64,000 nt of DNA from Anatilimnocola aggregata (GTDB lineage: Bacteria > Planctomycetota > Planctomycetia > Pirellulales > Pirellulaceae): positions 7,750,001-7,814,000 of the forward strand of contig NZ_CP036274.1 in the NCBI RefSeq assembly GCF_007747655.1. The letters run 5' to 3'. The notes under the pieces were generated by a model. The model was given only the letters and a program-made list of their open reading frames with translations, made no database searches and had not been told where the DNA came from. The position numbers and the translations under genes were made by a program. This document shows positions 32,995 through 41,209 of this stretch, piece by piece. How positions within the stretch are numbered: the stretch's first letter is position 1; the number at the start of each line of letters is the position of its first letter.

Positions 32995-34257
32995 ATGTGC
33001 AGTTCACTTTGTCCACGAATTCACGCTCCCTTGCTCGCCATCCTCGGTCTGCTGGCCGCGTCATTCGCGCCCGCGCAAGCAGCAGAACCGATCGCCGAGC
33101 CCACGAAGATCGATTTGTTTACGGGGGGGAAGGAAGGCTACGAACTGTTTCGCATTCCGGGAATCATCCGCACGGGCAACGGAACCCTGCTCGCCTATTG
33201 CGAAGCGCGCCGTAGTGCCAAGGGAGATTGGGGACACATCGACTTGGTTGCCCGTCGCAGTACCGACAATGGCCTAACGTGGACACCGATGAAGAAGCTC
33301 GTCGAACTGGAGGGGAAGTTCGAACGTAACCCAGCAGCTGTGGCGCAAAAGCTCGGCAGGGAAGGGGAAATCACGCTCAACAACCCGATCGCCATTGCCG
33401 ACCCGCGTCCGTACATCGTGCACTTTCTGTACTGTGTCGAATACAACCGCTTGTTCTACGTTCGTAGCGAAGACGATGGCTTCACCTTCAGCAAGCCGCT
33501 CGAGTTGACGGCCGCGGTCAACAAACTCACGCCGAGTTACGCCTGGCAAGCTTTGGCCGTTGGTCCGGGGCACGGCATTCGCCTGGAGAACGGCCGCCTG
33601 CTCGCGCCGGTCTGGCTCTCGACGGGCAAGGGTGGTCACGCTCATCGGCCCTCGATCATCAGCACCATCTATAGCGACGATGAGGGCAAGACCTGGCAAA
33701 TGGGAGACGTCATCGCTGGCGAAACGAAGCCCCTCGTGAATCCGAACGAGTCGATTCTGCTGCAGTTGGCCGATGGCCGCGTGATGATTAACAGTCGGAG
33801 TGAGTCGCCCGAACATCGCCGCGCGGTTTCGATCAGTCCCGATGGCAGCACTGGTTGGAGTGAGCCGAAGTTCCATGACCAGTTGTTGGAACCGATTTGC
33901 ATGGCCAACCTGGTGCGCTGGACGACCACCAAAGAGAGCGATAAAAACCGCATTGTGTTCTCGAACCCGCACAACCTGGAGCGAGCGAATGCCAAGCCCG
34001 GTCAAGGACGAGATCGAAAGAACGTCTCGCTCAAACTCAGTTACGACGAGGGCGCAACCTGGCCGGTGAACAAGACGCTGGAAGCAGGACCCAGTGGCTA
34101 CAGCGACATGGCCATCGCCCGAGACGGAACGTTGATTTGCTTTTATGAGCGAACAACGCCTGACGAAGCCCCCAACAGCAAGTCACCCAAACTCACGATT
34201 GCCCGTGTGAGCCTGCAATGGCTCACCGATGGCAAAGATCAACTTCCACAGGAATAG
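32995..34257 (+). CDS. secreted exo-alpha-sialidase (GH33-like)
   Basis: 420 residues. The signal peptide (IHAPLLAILGLLAASFAPAQAA) precedes a six-bladed sialidase propeller: YELFRIPGIIRTGNGTLLAY has the RIP motif with the first catalytic-triad Arg, then the Asp boxes STDNGLTWT, SEDDGFTF, SDDEGKTWQ and SYDEGATWP. The region GKGGHAHRPSIIST and NESILLQLADGRVMINSR supply other site residues. It removes terminal sialic acid or related sugars from polysaccharides outside the cytoplasm. ATG 32995 places the signal peptide at the normal distance; earlier in-frame starts would extend it by 33 residues. The adjacent flippase operon is divergent. Confidence 0.9.
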   Translation: MCSSLCPRIHAPLLAILGLLAASFAPAQAAEPIAEPTKIDLFTGGKEGYELFRIPGIIRTGNGTLLAYCEARRSAKGDWGHIDLVARRSTDNGLTWTPMKKLVELEGKFERNPAAVAQKLGREGEITLNNPIAIADPRPYIVHFLYCVEYNRLFYVRSEDDGFTFSKPLELTAAVNKLTPSYAWQALAVGPGHGIRLENGRLLAPVWLSTGKGGHAHRPSIISTIYSDDEGKTWQMGDVIAGETKPLVNPNESILLQLADGRVMINSRSESPEHRRAVSISPDGSTGWSEPKFHDQLLEPICMANLVRWTTTKESDKNRIVFSNPHNLERANAKPGQGRDRKNVSLKLSYDEGATWPVNKTLEAGPSGYSDMAIARDGTLICFYERTTPDEAPNSKSPKLTIARVSLQWLTDGKDQLPQE

Positions 34258-34275
34258 CTCGCGCGATCGTGACGA

Positions 34276-34944
34276 CTATTCGGCATCACGCTCGGTGAGT
34301 AGTTCTGTCAGGCGTTCGGTCAGCGCTTCTGCGGTGTGAATGCGCCCAGTGGGGAGCGCGAAATCGCGAGTGCGAGGGTCAGTTGCCAAAGTCTTCGAAA
34401 ACTTGGCGACATCGTCCTTCGTTTGCAGTTGCTTGAGCCGAGTAGCGCCGTCCTTCGCGCGCACCATCTTATCAACGACATAGCGGCCGTCTCGCGTCCA
34501 CGAGAGCCGCTCCAGTCGATCGTAGGCAGTCGGATCGCCGACCAACTTTCTCATGAACGCGCGGCCATCGGGTGTCTTCAGGATCTTGGCCAGGGGCGAA
34601 GTATCGGAAAGTAGATCTTCGTAGAGCGCCTCGCGATCGTCGGGAAGCTCGAGACCTTTCTCTTCAAGCATGCGGAACACAGACTCCGCATCGCTGCGGG
34701 TGATCAGGAAGCCAGGCGAATAAAAGGTATTGCGCCGCAATTGTTGTTCGACCGCGCTGCCGATCTCGGCGGCCGTTAGCTTCTTCGGTTGGTTCTCTTT
34801 CGTCGAAACCTGCGTCCCCTTGCGCTGGGCAGGTTGCGGCTTGGCTTGCCCGAACACTGGTGTATTGAGCAGACAGCTGGTCCCGACGACGAACAAAGCG
34901 GCAACAAATTGTTGGCGAGACAGTTGGCAGACACGAGTTGTCAT
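34276..34944 (-). CDS. unrecognised exported protein
   Basis: 222 residues. The N terminus, MTTRVCQLSRQQFVAALFVVGTSCLLNTPVFGQA, is a signal peptide (cleavage near FGQA). The rest is helical and charged: KKLTAAEIGSAVEQQLRRN, RSDAESVFRMLEEKGLELPDD, YEDLLSDTSPLAKILKTPDGRAFM, DRLERLSWTRDGRYVVDKMV and TGRIHTAEALTERLTELLTE. I do not recognise a domain. ATG 34944 gives a better signal peptide than the upstream in-frame GTG or TTG. It is convergent with the sialidase gene, 18 bases away. Confidence 0.75.
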   Translation of the reverse strand: MTTRVCQLSRQQFVAALFVVGTSCLLNTPVFGQAKPQPAQRKGTQVSTKENQPKKLTAAEIGSAVEQQLRRNTFYSPGFLITRSDAESVFRMLEEKGLELPDDREALYEDLLSDTSPLAKILKTPDGRAFMRKLVGDPTAYDRLERLSWTRDGRYVVDKMVRAKDGATRLKQLQTKDDVAKFSKTLATDPRTRDFALPTGRIHTAEALTERLTELLTERDAE

Positions 34945-35205
34945 CGGCGGAAGTCCTTCAAAATCATACAAACGGAATAACTGTACCCGGCGGCGGCTAA
35001 AGCTCGGGTTGATCCCCAGCGACCTTGAGAAAATCTAGCTTGCTTTTTGTACTTTTCCCGCCTCCGGTTCCTTTTCGTACTAGGTTTCAACATAGAACGC
35101 CGGCATCCCCGTAGTTCTGTTTCTCATCTAGTTGTTTGCTGCCCGACTGCGTGCCTCAAGGCAACAGCCGTGATCTGCGGCAGTCCATTGCAGGGAGATT
35201 GATTT

Positions 35206-36636
35206 ATGTCCGCTTCGCCAGTCTTTCGTCGTTCCGCATCCCGGGCAGCGATGCATGGTCGTCGCGGAAAAATCATCGTGATGACCGCCTTCCTCATGAC
35301 CACCATGATGGCGATGATCGCCTTCTCGGTCGACGTGGGTTACATGGCTGTCACTCGCACCGAGATTCAAATCTGCACCGACGCTGCTGCTCTCGCAGGC
35401 GCTGCGGGGCTCGTCGACGGAAGCGCTGCGGCAGTTACGCAAGCAACCTCTTACCTTGGCAAGAACAAAGTCGGCGGACAGACGCTCACCGCCTCGAATG
35501 CCACGATCGTCACTGGCATGTGGAACGACACCACGAAGGTGTTCACTGCGGGCGGTGACACGCCCAACGCCATCAAGATCAACACTAGCCTCAGTAACAC
35601 GCCGCTGTTCTTTGGCAAAGCGCTGAATAAGCAGAGCTTTAACACCAGTGCCCAATCGATCGCCACGTATCAGCCGCGCGATATCGCGCTCGTGCTCGAT
35701 TACTCGGGCTCGATGGCCTACGACAGTCAATTCCGCAACATGAGCCTGATTGGCAAATCGGCCATCGAAGCGAATCTGCTGCAAATCTGGCAAGAACTCG
35801 GCTCGCCGACGTACGGCACATTGCCATTCACTCCACTCGCGTACGGTGATCGCAATACGTCCAAGTCATCCGTGAAGAGCAAATTCAAACTCACTAATGT
35901 CGCCTATCCCTACCCTGATGGTTCTTGGGATGAGTACATCGACTATGTGCAAGACAACAGCTACATCAACTCAGCCGGCTATCGCTGCAAGTACGGGCTC
36001 ATGACTTGGGTTCACTTTCAGATGGAGAAGTTCGGTTCGGCAGCCGATTCGCCTGGCTTCCATGTGACCAGCCAACAGCCACTCACAGCTCTCAAAGATG
36101 CAGTTGATGAATTCCTCGGCTTCCTCTCCGAGAATAGCACCGACGATCGTGTGGCCTTCTCGCTCTACACCGCCTCCGATAACACGGCGAAACTGGAACA
36201 GGCCCTCACGAAGACCTACACGCTTGTTTCCGACAAAGTGCAAGGCCGCCAGGCCGGGCATTATGTGGGCAGCACGAACATTTCTGCCGGCATGACCAAG
36301 GGTCGCTTGGAACTGCAGAACAATTCCCGTGTTGGCGTCTCGAAGTTGCTCGTGCTCATGACCGACGGTGAAGCAAACCTGCCGACCGGCAATACCTCGA
36401 CCGACAAGCAAAAGGTGCGCGACGAAGCGGCTCTCTGTGCTGCTGCGAAGATTCCCGTAGTCACCATCACGGTGGGTGCCGGAGCCGACGTCGACCTGAT
36501 GCAAGAAGTGGCCGATATCACCGGCGGTGCAGCGTTTGTCGTTCCCGGTGGCCAGCCCATCTCGCAAGTTCAGGAACAACTCGAGCAAGTCTTTTCTCAA
36601 GTTGCCGCCGACCGCCCGCTGAAGCTGGTGCAGTAA
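35206..36636 (+). CDS. TadG-like protein with von Willebrand A domain
   Basis: 476 residues. A basic leader (RAAMHGRRG) and helix KIIVMTAFLMTTMMAMIAFSVDVGYMAV precede TRTEIQICTDAAALAGAAGLV, the TadG N-terminal module with the DAAALAGA motif. A vWA domain starts at PRDIALVLDYSGSM with the MIDAS D165-x-S167-x-S169; later elements are NISAGMTKGRLEL, LVLMTDGEAN and PVVTITVGAGADVD. The C terminus LEQVFSQVAADRPLKLVQ is typical of the family. TadG in Tad systems has a vWA domain and anchors or modulates the fibre. It is 7 kb from the Tad locus, where the TadG-like protein lacks this domain. Confidence 0.92.
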   Translation: MSASPVFRRSASRAAMHGRRGKIIVMTAFLMTTMMAMIAFSVDVGYMAVTRTEIQICTDAAALAGAAGLVDGSAAAVTQATSYLGKNKVGGQTLTASNATIVTGMWNDTTKVFTAGGDTPNAIKINTSLSNTPLFFGKALNKQSFNTSAQSIATYQPRDIALVLDYSGSMAYDSQFRNMSLIGKSAIEANLLQIWQELGSPTYGTLPFTPLAYGDRNTSKSSVKSKFKLTNVAYPYPDGSWDEYIDYVQDNSYINSAGYRCKYGLMTWVHFQMEKFGSAADSPGFHVTSQQPLTALKDAVDEFLGFLSENSTDDRVAFSLYTASDNTAKLEQALTKTYTLVSDKVQGRQAGHYVGSTNISAGMTKGRLELQNNSRVGVSKLLVLMTDGEANLPTGNTSTDKQKVRDEAALCAAAKIPVVTITVGAGADVDLMQEVADITGGAAFVVPGGQPISQVQEQLEQVFSQVAADRPLKLVQ

Positions 36637-36672
36637 GCACCTGTGACGCGTTTGCAGTTGAAACACACTGAA

Positions 36673-36706
36673 GCCCTCGTTTCCTGGTGAAGCGAGGGCT
36701 TTTTTC
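36673..36706 (+). terminator. rho-independent terminator after the vWA protein gene
   Basis: Stem GCCCTCG (36673-36679) with CGAGGGC (36693-36699), then a run of T (36700-36705). It begins 36 bases after the stop codon. Confidence 0.88.
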
Positions 36707-36828
36707 GTCGTTTGATTGACCCTGACCGCGCCGATCCCCGAATTCAAACTCCGAACTTGTTTCTTCTGCGGCTGCGTGCGAAGATAACTCCCGGCAGGGG
36801 CGTCTCTTCTGGAACAAGAGGTGGTGTA

Positions 36829-38574
36829 ATGGCAGCTCGCAGCAAGCGCGCGAACGCGCGTGGAACGGGCAGGCTCTTCTTTTCTTTCACCGCAGGCTGG
36901 CTGATTTTTGCCACAGCCCTTTCGGCCCAGCAGCCGGCCGGCGAACAGCAAATTCAAGATCATCTGGCAGCGGGTGAATTTGGCCCCGCGAAGGCAGCCG
37001 CTCAGGACGTGGGCGATGCCCGCGTGCGCGATCGACTCCTGGGCGACATTGCTGCCGCCCAGGCAAATGCTGGCGCTAAAGCCGGATCTCTCGAAACAGC
37101 AGCGGACATTTCTTCGGACCTCGCTCGGAGCGGGGCCTTGCAGCAAGTTCGCAAGGCAGCGGGTTCGCGCTGGTTTGGTCGCGGCGGTGGTGTGCAGGCC
37201 GACTTCGATCCACTTATTGAATTGATTACTTCAACCATTGAGCCCGATAGCTGGCAAGATGTGGGCGGACCAGGTTCGGTGAGCGGTTTCGATGGTGGTG
37301 TGCGGGTCGATGCGCTCGGGCTACTGCGGCGAATGACGCCGCGCACCGATGCAGCACTCGAAACCGTGCGCAGTTCGGCCAGCCAGATTGGCTCGTCGCA
37401 CAATCCGCGCAAGAAGTCGGTGCTGCGAAAAATCTCGCTCAATCGACTCGAACGGGAACTGCAACTGCTGCAAGCAGCCGGCAAATCGCCCGATGAAACC
37501 ATGAAGCTTCTCGCCGGGCTGCAGCGCATCAAGTACCTGCTCGTCTATCCCGAAACGGGCGACATCGTCATCGCTGGCCCCGCCGATGATTGGCGTCAGA
37601 ACAACGAAGGTCGCTGGGTCGACATCGAGAAGCAGCGCCCGATTGTGCAGCTCGATGACCTGGTCGTGACCTTTCGCAATGCTTTCAGTGCCGAACCTAA
37701 ATTCGGCTGCTCGATCAATCCCACCAAGCCTGGGCTGGCCGAAGCGCAAGCGGTCAACGATCGCTGGGCCGCGAAAGGCCCCATGAAGCCCTCACAGCGT
37801 GCCGAGTTTCTCGAAGAACTGCGGGCCGGTCTCGGTCGGCAGGATATCGTCGTTTACGGTCTCGATCCTCAAACTCGCGCTGCCCGTGTGATGGTCGAGG
37901 CCGATTACCGCATGAAGCTCGTCGGCATGGGTCTGGAAGATGGAACGCTCGGCGTCACGAGTTATCTCAATTCGCTCGATCCCAAGCGTCACGATCTGAA
38001 CAACCTGAGCGTGCTCCGGTGGTGGTTCACCCTCAATTACGATTCGCTGCAAGCGACCGAATCGCGCGATGCCTTCGAACTGAAGGGTCCCGGCGTGAAA
38101 GTCCTCAGCGAGAACGAAATGCTCAGCGAACAAGGGGACCGGATTCACACCGGTCGTAGCAGCGAAGTGAACAGCCTGTTCGCTGAAAGCTTTACCAAGC
38201 ACTTCGAGATTCTGGCCGCGAAGTATCCGGTCTATGCCGAATTGCGTAACGTGTTCGATCTGGCCCTGGTCGCCGCAGTCGTTCGCAGCCACGATTTGCC
38301 CGGGCAAGTGAATTGGCATCTGACCCACTTCGGGCCCGATGGCACATACGAGCCCGAACTGGACTTCGCACCGACCAAGGTCGATTCGGTAATTAACCAC
38401 CGCATCATCGAAGGCAAAAGCCTGGTCGCCGGCGTTAGTGGTGGTGTCACCGTCGATGCTCGCGGGTTGGCCACCAAGACCGCCATCAAAACCGATGAGT
38501 ACGGCCTGCTGAAAAGTGAACGCTCGGCCAGCACGCCGAAAGAACTCCCCCGCCGTCACTGGTGGTGGGATTAA
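36829..38574 (+). CDS. DUF1598 protein, exported
   Basis: 581 residues. A basic N terminus (ARSKRANARG) and one hydrophobic segment, FFSFTAGWLIFATALSAQ, act as signal peptide or anchor. The body has blocks known from planctomycete DUF1598 proteins: ADFDPLIELITSTIEPDSWQDVGGPGSV, LLVYPETGDIVIAGPADDW, VVYGLDPQTRAARVMVEADYRMKLVGMGLEDG and LRWWFTLNYD. No catalytic motif is evident. Such proteins are nearly confined to planctomycetes and relatives; function unknown. ATG 36829 has an AAGAGG about nine bases upstream. Confidence 0.86.
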   Translation: MAARSKRANARGTGRLFFSFTAGWLIFATALSAQQPAGEQQIQDHLAAGEFGPAKAAAQDVGDARVRDRLLGDIAAAQANAGAKAGSLETAADISSDLARSGALQQVRKAAGSRWFGRGGGVQADFDPLIELITSTIEPDSWQDVGGPGSVSGFDGGVRVDALGLLRRMTPRTDAALETVRSSASQIGSSHNPRKKSVLRKISLNRLERELQLLQAAGKSPDETMKLLAGLQRIKYLLVYPETGDIVIAGPADDWRQNNEGRWVDIEKQRPIVQLDDLVVTFRNAFSAEPKFGCSINPTKPGLAEAQAVNDRWAAKGPMKPSQRAEFLEELRAGLGRQDIVVYGLDPQTRAARVMVEADYRMKLVGMGLEDGTLGVTSYLNSLDPKRHDLNNLSVLRWWFTLNYDSLQATESRDAFELKGPGVKVLSENEMLSEQGDRIHTGRSSEVNSLFAESFTKHFEILAAKYPVYAELRNVFDLALVAAVVRSHDLPGQVNWHLTHFGPDGTYEPELDFAPTKVDSVINHRIIEGKSLVAGVSGGVTVDARGLATKTAIKTDEYGLLKSERSASTPKELPRRHWWWD

Positions 38575-38659
38575 TTGCTGGCAATCTCAACTATTGAAGT
38601 TGAGGAAACGGGGCCTGGCACTCTCGCCTGCGCCCCAGCGCTGAGGTTCGAATTCTTAC

Positions 38660-38824
38660 TTACGCGCGCTTGCGTTGCTTGCTGCGCAGCTTGAACGCGA
38701 TGTCGGCGCGATTAACGCTACATTGCGGATGCTCGCCCGATCGCGAGTAGGATACCTTGCCGCAGATGGGGCAAGTGCGTGGGCTGATGGAGGCAAAGAC
38801 CGGCGTAGGCTTCTTTTCGCTCAT
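38660..38824 (-). CDS. 54-residue zinc-ribbon-like protein
   Basis: A small gene reading MSEKKPTPVFASISPRTCP, then ICGKVSYSRSGEHPQCSVNR, then a basic helical end rich in Lys and Arg. Cys residues in CPIC and a later single Cys, with His, could bind zinc. ATG at 38824, TAA at 38660. It lies in the otherwise empty stretch between DUF1598 and the RRM gene. Conserved-looking composition and an intact frame support it, but no family is recognised; possibly a nucleic-acid-binding protein. Confidence 0.6.
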   Translation of the reverse strand: MSEKKPTPVFASISPRTCPICGKVSYSRSGEHPQCSVNRADIAFKLRSKQRKRA

Positions 38825-39192
38825 GGCTTGCTTTCAGATTCGAGCCGACCTTGACGGATCGGCTATTCGCTCGGGAATGAATTCGCGCGGCGCATCAGCA
38901 ATGCCCATCCAAGACATCTGACTCGCGATTGTCCTTCGCCATCGACAGCGCGTGGAATGAACCGGCACGCACGGCGGTCGATGTACTTCCCTGTAGGCCA
39001 CGAATCATTAGGTCCAACGTGGCAACTGCCAGACAGCTGCAATCATCGCAGCACCGACACGGCCCAACGGAAATTCCCAGTCTTCCAAGCCAAGAGGTTG
39101 CGGAGTTCAGCGAACTGGCAATCGCAAGTTCGTGTGGCTCCTACGCTTACCCCTCAGTATGACCAGCCAGATTCAAAAGACAAGCTGCCACC

Positions 39193-39269
39193 GTTGGAGT
39201 TCCGCCTTTAGGCGGTCCTTGTACCCCTGACCCTTGCACCCGTTCACCGCCTGAAGGCGGAACTCCAAC
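39193..39269. repeat. 77-bp inverted-repeat element (GTTGGAGTTCCGCC family)
   Basis: Left arm GTTGGAGTTCCGCCTTTAGG (39193-39212) and right arm CCTGAAGGCGGAACTCCAAC (39250-39269) pair with one mismatch. The arms also contain their own short palindrome GCCTTTAGGC. It looks like a dispersed intergenic repeat. Confidence 0.8.
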
Positions 39270-39502
39270 CAATGCCAAGTGGGTATTGCGGGTTACGCGG
39301 ATTGCAGCCTGATGTCCGCTGCGAACAGATTGCTGAATTCGCAGAGCTAGCAGAAGTTTGTGGCTAGGCCGCCCCCCGTTATTCACCTATAACGAGATAA
39401 GTCGGTCTGACGTCATGAGCGCAAGCGCACAGTTTTTAATTGATTCGCCGCCCTTCTTTCGCCTCTCCCACTTGGCGGACCACCACGCTGGTCTCTTTCT
39501 CT

Positions 39503-39527
39503 CGGCCCCGAAAGTTAACGGGGGCCG
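39503..39527 (+). promoter_or_regulatory. leader hairpin of the RRM gene
   Basis: CGGCCCC (39503-39509) pairs with GGGGCCG (39521-39527), loop of 11. It ends 26 bases before the GTG start. Hairpins also precede the next two genes. Confidence 0.5.
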
Positions 39528-39553
39528 CGTATCAATTATGTCAGGGTTCTTTA

Positions 39554-39922
39554 GTGGCTACGCGCTTGTACGTCGGTAATCTCAGTTACAACATGACCAA
39601 CGAATCGCTCGAACAACTGTTCAACGAATTCGGCTCGGTCAAGAGCGCCCAAGTGGTGCAAGACCGCGACACCGGTCGCAGCAAAGGCTTCGGCTTCGTC
39701 GAAATGGGTGATGGCTCGCAAGCTCAGGCTGCGATCACCGCGCTCAACCTGAAGGAAGTCGACGGCCGCGCCTTGACCGTCAACGAAGCTCGTCCGCGTG
39801 AAGAACGCAGCTTTGGTGGTGGTGGCGGCGGCGGTCGCAGTGGTGGTGGTGGCGGTCGCAGCGGTGGCGGCGGCGGCTACGGTGGTGGTGGAGGAGGCGG
39901 TGGTGGCGGTCGTCGCTACTAA
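39554..39922 (+). CDS. glycine-rich RNA-binding protein (single RRM)
   Basis: 122 residues. One RRM fills residues 1-80: RNP2 LYVGNL, RNP1 KGFGFVEM, and the typical TNESLEQLFNEFGSVKSAQVV and EVDGRALTVNEARPREE. The remaining 40 residues are RSGGGGG/GGYGG-type repeats ending GGGGRRY. It resembles bacterial/cyanobacterial Rbp and plant glycine-rich RNA-binding proteins, which help RNA at low temperature. I chose GTG at 39554, just before ATRLYVGNLS; no ATG is closer. The Gly-rich tail may promote RNA condensation. Two more genes follow in the same direction. Confidence 0.92.
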   Translation: MATRLYVGNLSYNMTNESLEQLFNEFGSVKSAQVVQDRDTGRSKGFGFVEMGDGSQAQAAITALNLKEVDGRALTVNEARPREERSFGGGGGGGRSGGGGGRSGGGGGYGGGGGGGGGGRRY

Positions 39923-39966
39923 GCGACTTCCGGCGCGTCGCGCTCTGTTGTTTGGAATCTACGTGC

Positions 39967-39991
39967 GCGCAGGGGCCTATTGCCTCTGCGC
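39967..39991 (+). promoter_or_regulatory. leader hairpin of the 98-aa protein gene
   Basis: GCGCAGGGGC (39967-39976) pairs with GCCTCTGCGC (39982-39991), ten base pairs with one G-T, loop CTATT. It lies 33 bases before ATG 40025. There is no T-run, so it is not a standard terminator. Confidence 0.5.
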
Positions 39992-40024
39992 CTCACTTGA
40001 TCTCGTCCCCAGGAGTTTTTACTG

Positions 40025-40321
40025 ATGGCTCAAAAGCGTCGTGCCCCCATACCAAACAAGCGTCAAGTTGCCCGAGCCCCTCAATCGGAAGTGCGCCGCA
40101 GCTTGCTCGCCAGTCCCGTCCTGATGGAACGGGCAGAGCCCATCGTTTACGGCAAGCCTTTCATCGTGGCCGAGGACTCCAGCAAGAACACCTTCGTCTA
40201 CAAACAGGGCGCCTGGGTACCTCACGACAGCATCGCCGAAATTCGTAAGACTTGTCTCGTCAAGGAATTGCCGCAACGACTGAACAACATGATTCGTTAT
40301 GAGGTCCGTGCGCCGGAATAA
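40025..40321 (+). CDS. unrecognised 98-residue protein
   Basis: Sequence reads as a basic N terminus (QKRRAPIPNKRQVARAPQ) and a compact beta-rich body: RAEPIVYGKPFIVAEDSSKN TFVYKQGAWVPHDSIAEI, then KTCLVKELPQRLNNMIRYEV. I do not recognise a family. It follows the RRM gene after about 100 bases and precedes a TPR-like gene, so the three may form one transcript. The basic N terminus allows nucleic-acid binding, which is inference. Confidence 0.7.
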   Translation: MAQKRRAPIPNKRQVARAPQSEVRRSLLASPVLMERAEPIVYGKPFIVAEDSSKNTFVYKQGAWVPHDSIAEIRKTCLVKELPQRLNNMIRYEVRAPE

Positions 40322-40342
40322 AGTACTTGGTGCGCTAAGAAG

Positions 40343-40375
40343 TTCGACGCTGCGAACCAATTGCCCAGCGTCGAA
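40343..40375 (+). promoter_or_regulatory. leader hairpin next to ribosome binding site of TPR-like gene
   Basis: TTCGACGCTG (40343-40352) pairs perfectly with CAGCGTCGAA (40366-40375), loop of 13. The GGAG ribosome binding site (40376-40379) starts directly at the foot of the stem, 7 bases before ATG 40387. Confidence 0.6.
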
Positions 40376-40386
40376 GGAGTTGCTTT

Positions 40387-40707
40387 ATGGGTTTTCTGCA
40401 ACGGCTCAGCAACTGGTTCAGTCAGGGCGGGCGTGAAGAAAACCTGCTTCAGCAAGCAGTCGACCTGGCCAAAGAAAAGCAACCTGCCGAGGCGATCAAA
40501 ATCTACAACGAGCTGCTTCGCTCGCAATCGGCCAGCAGCATCTTAAAAGCCCGCGCGCTCTTTAATCGCGCGCTGGCTTATTCTTCTCTCAAAGACGATC
40601 AGCGGGCCGCGGCTGACCTGCAAACTCTCGTCTCGTCGAACGACGCCCCCGAGAACGTCCGCTCCGCTGCCCGCACGCAACTCGTGCGCATTCGCAACCG
40701 AGCCTAG
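40387..40707 (+). CDS. TPR-like helical repeat protein
   Basis: 106 residues: QQAVDLAKEKQPAEAIKIYNELL and KARALFNRALAYSSLKDDQRAAADL are TPR-type helix pairs, with the consensus A-x-x-x-Y spacing. TPR proteins mediate protein contacts. GGAG is seven bases upstream, directly after a hairpin at 40343-40375. It follows the 98-residue protein gene after 65 bases. The short length suggests about two TPRs and an adapter role, which is inference. Confidence 0.75.
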   Translation: MGFLQRLSNWFSQGGREENLLQQAVDLAKEKQPAEAIKIYNELLRSQSASSILKARALFNRALAYSSLKDDQRAAADLQTLVSSNDAPENVRSAARTQLVRIRNRA

Positions 40708-41209
40708 CTTTCGGGTGGCACGTGGTGTACTCACCCGTGTTTCTTCCAGTCTTTTTCATTACGTCCGAACTGTCCTGAGCGCTGGACCTCTCCCAGCAGG
40801 TAATTATCCACCTGCACACGCCACGCGGCGGTGCCTTAGAAGTAGTGAAATTGCCATTTGCAGCTTCCACGCTTACATCAGGCTATCAGGGCTTGAGAAC
40901 GACGCAGGAATTGAACGACGAACCGCCGCCAGCCATTCGAGCCGTTTTAATCGATGAGCTTCGGCGTCGGAAAAGCTCGCGCCTAGCCCAAAAGGGCTGT
41001 TCGCATCCCCTCTTTGAAACCCAATTTGCCATAAACCGACGAAAAGTCCCTTTGAAAACTGGCAATTCTTAATCTCCTCCTTATAGTCCGATTCGTAGGC
41101 ATACTCTGCGCGTTTGGCGCGGTCCTACGAGATACCCACCCCCGCCGAGCTTGAGAGTAACGGCTCAATCGCCGCGAATTTCACCCTTCTTACTAACTCA
41201 ACGGCTCCC
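40708..41209. other. gap before the giant surface protein gene
   Basis: About 500 bases. I see no gene; several short open frames (for example 40715-40957) lack support. A TATAGT at 41089-41094 could be a -10 box for the giant gene, but no -35 box is clear. Confidence 0.4.

Larger units (their letters stand above)
38825..39553. other. non-coding stretch upstream of the RRM gene
   Basis: About 730 bases with no convincing gene. It includes the 39193-39269 inverted-repeat element and, near the 3' end, a perfect hairpin at 39503-39527 in the leader of the RRM gene. Confidence 0.55.
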
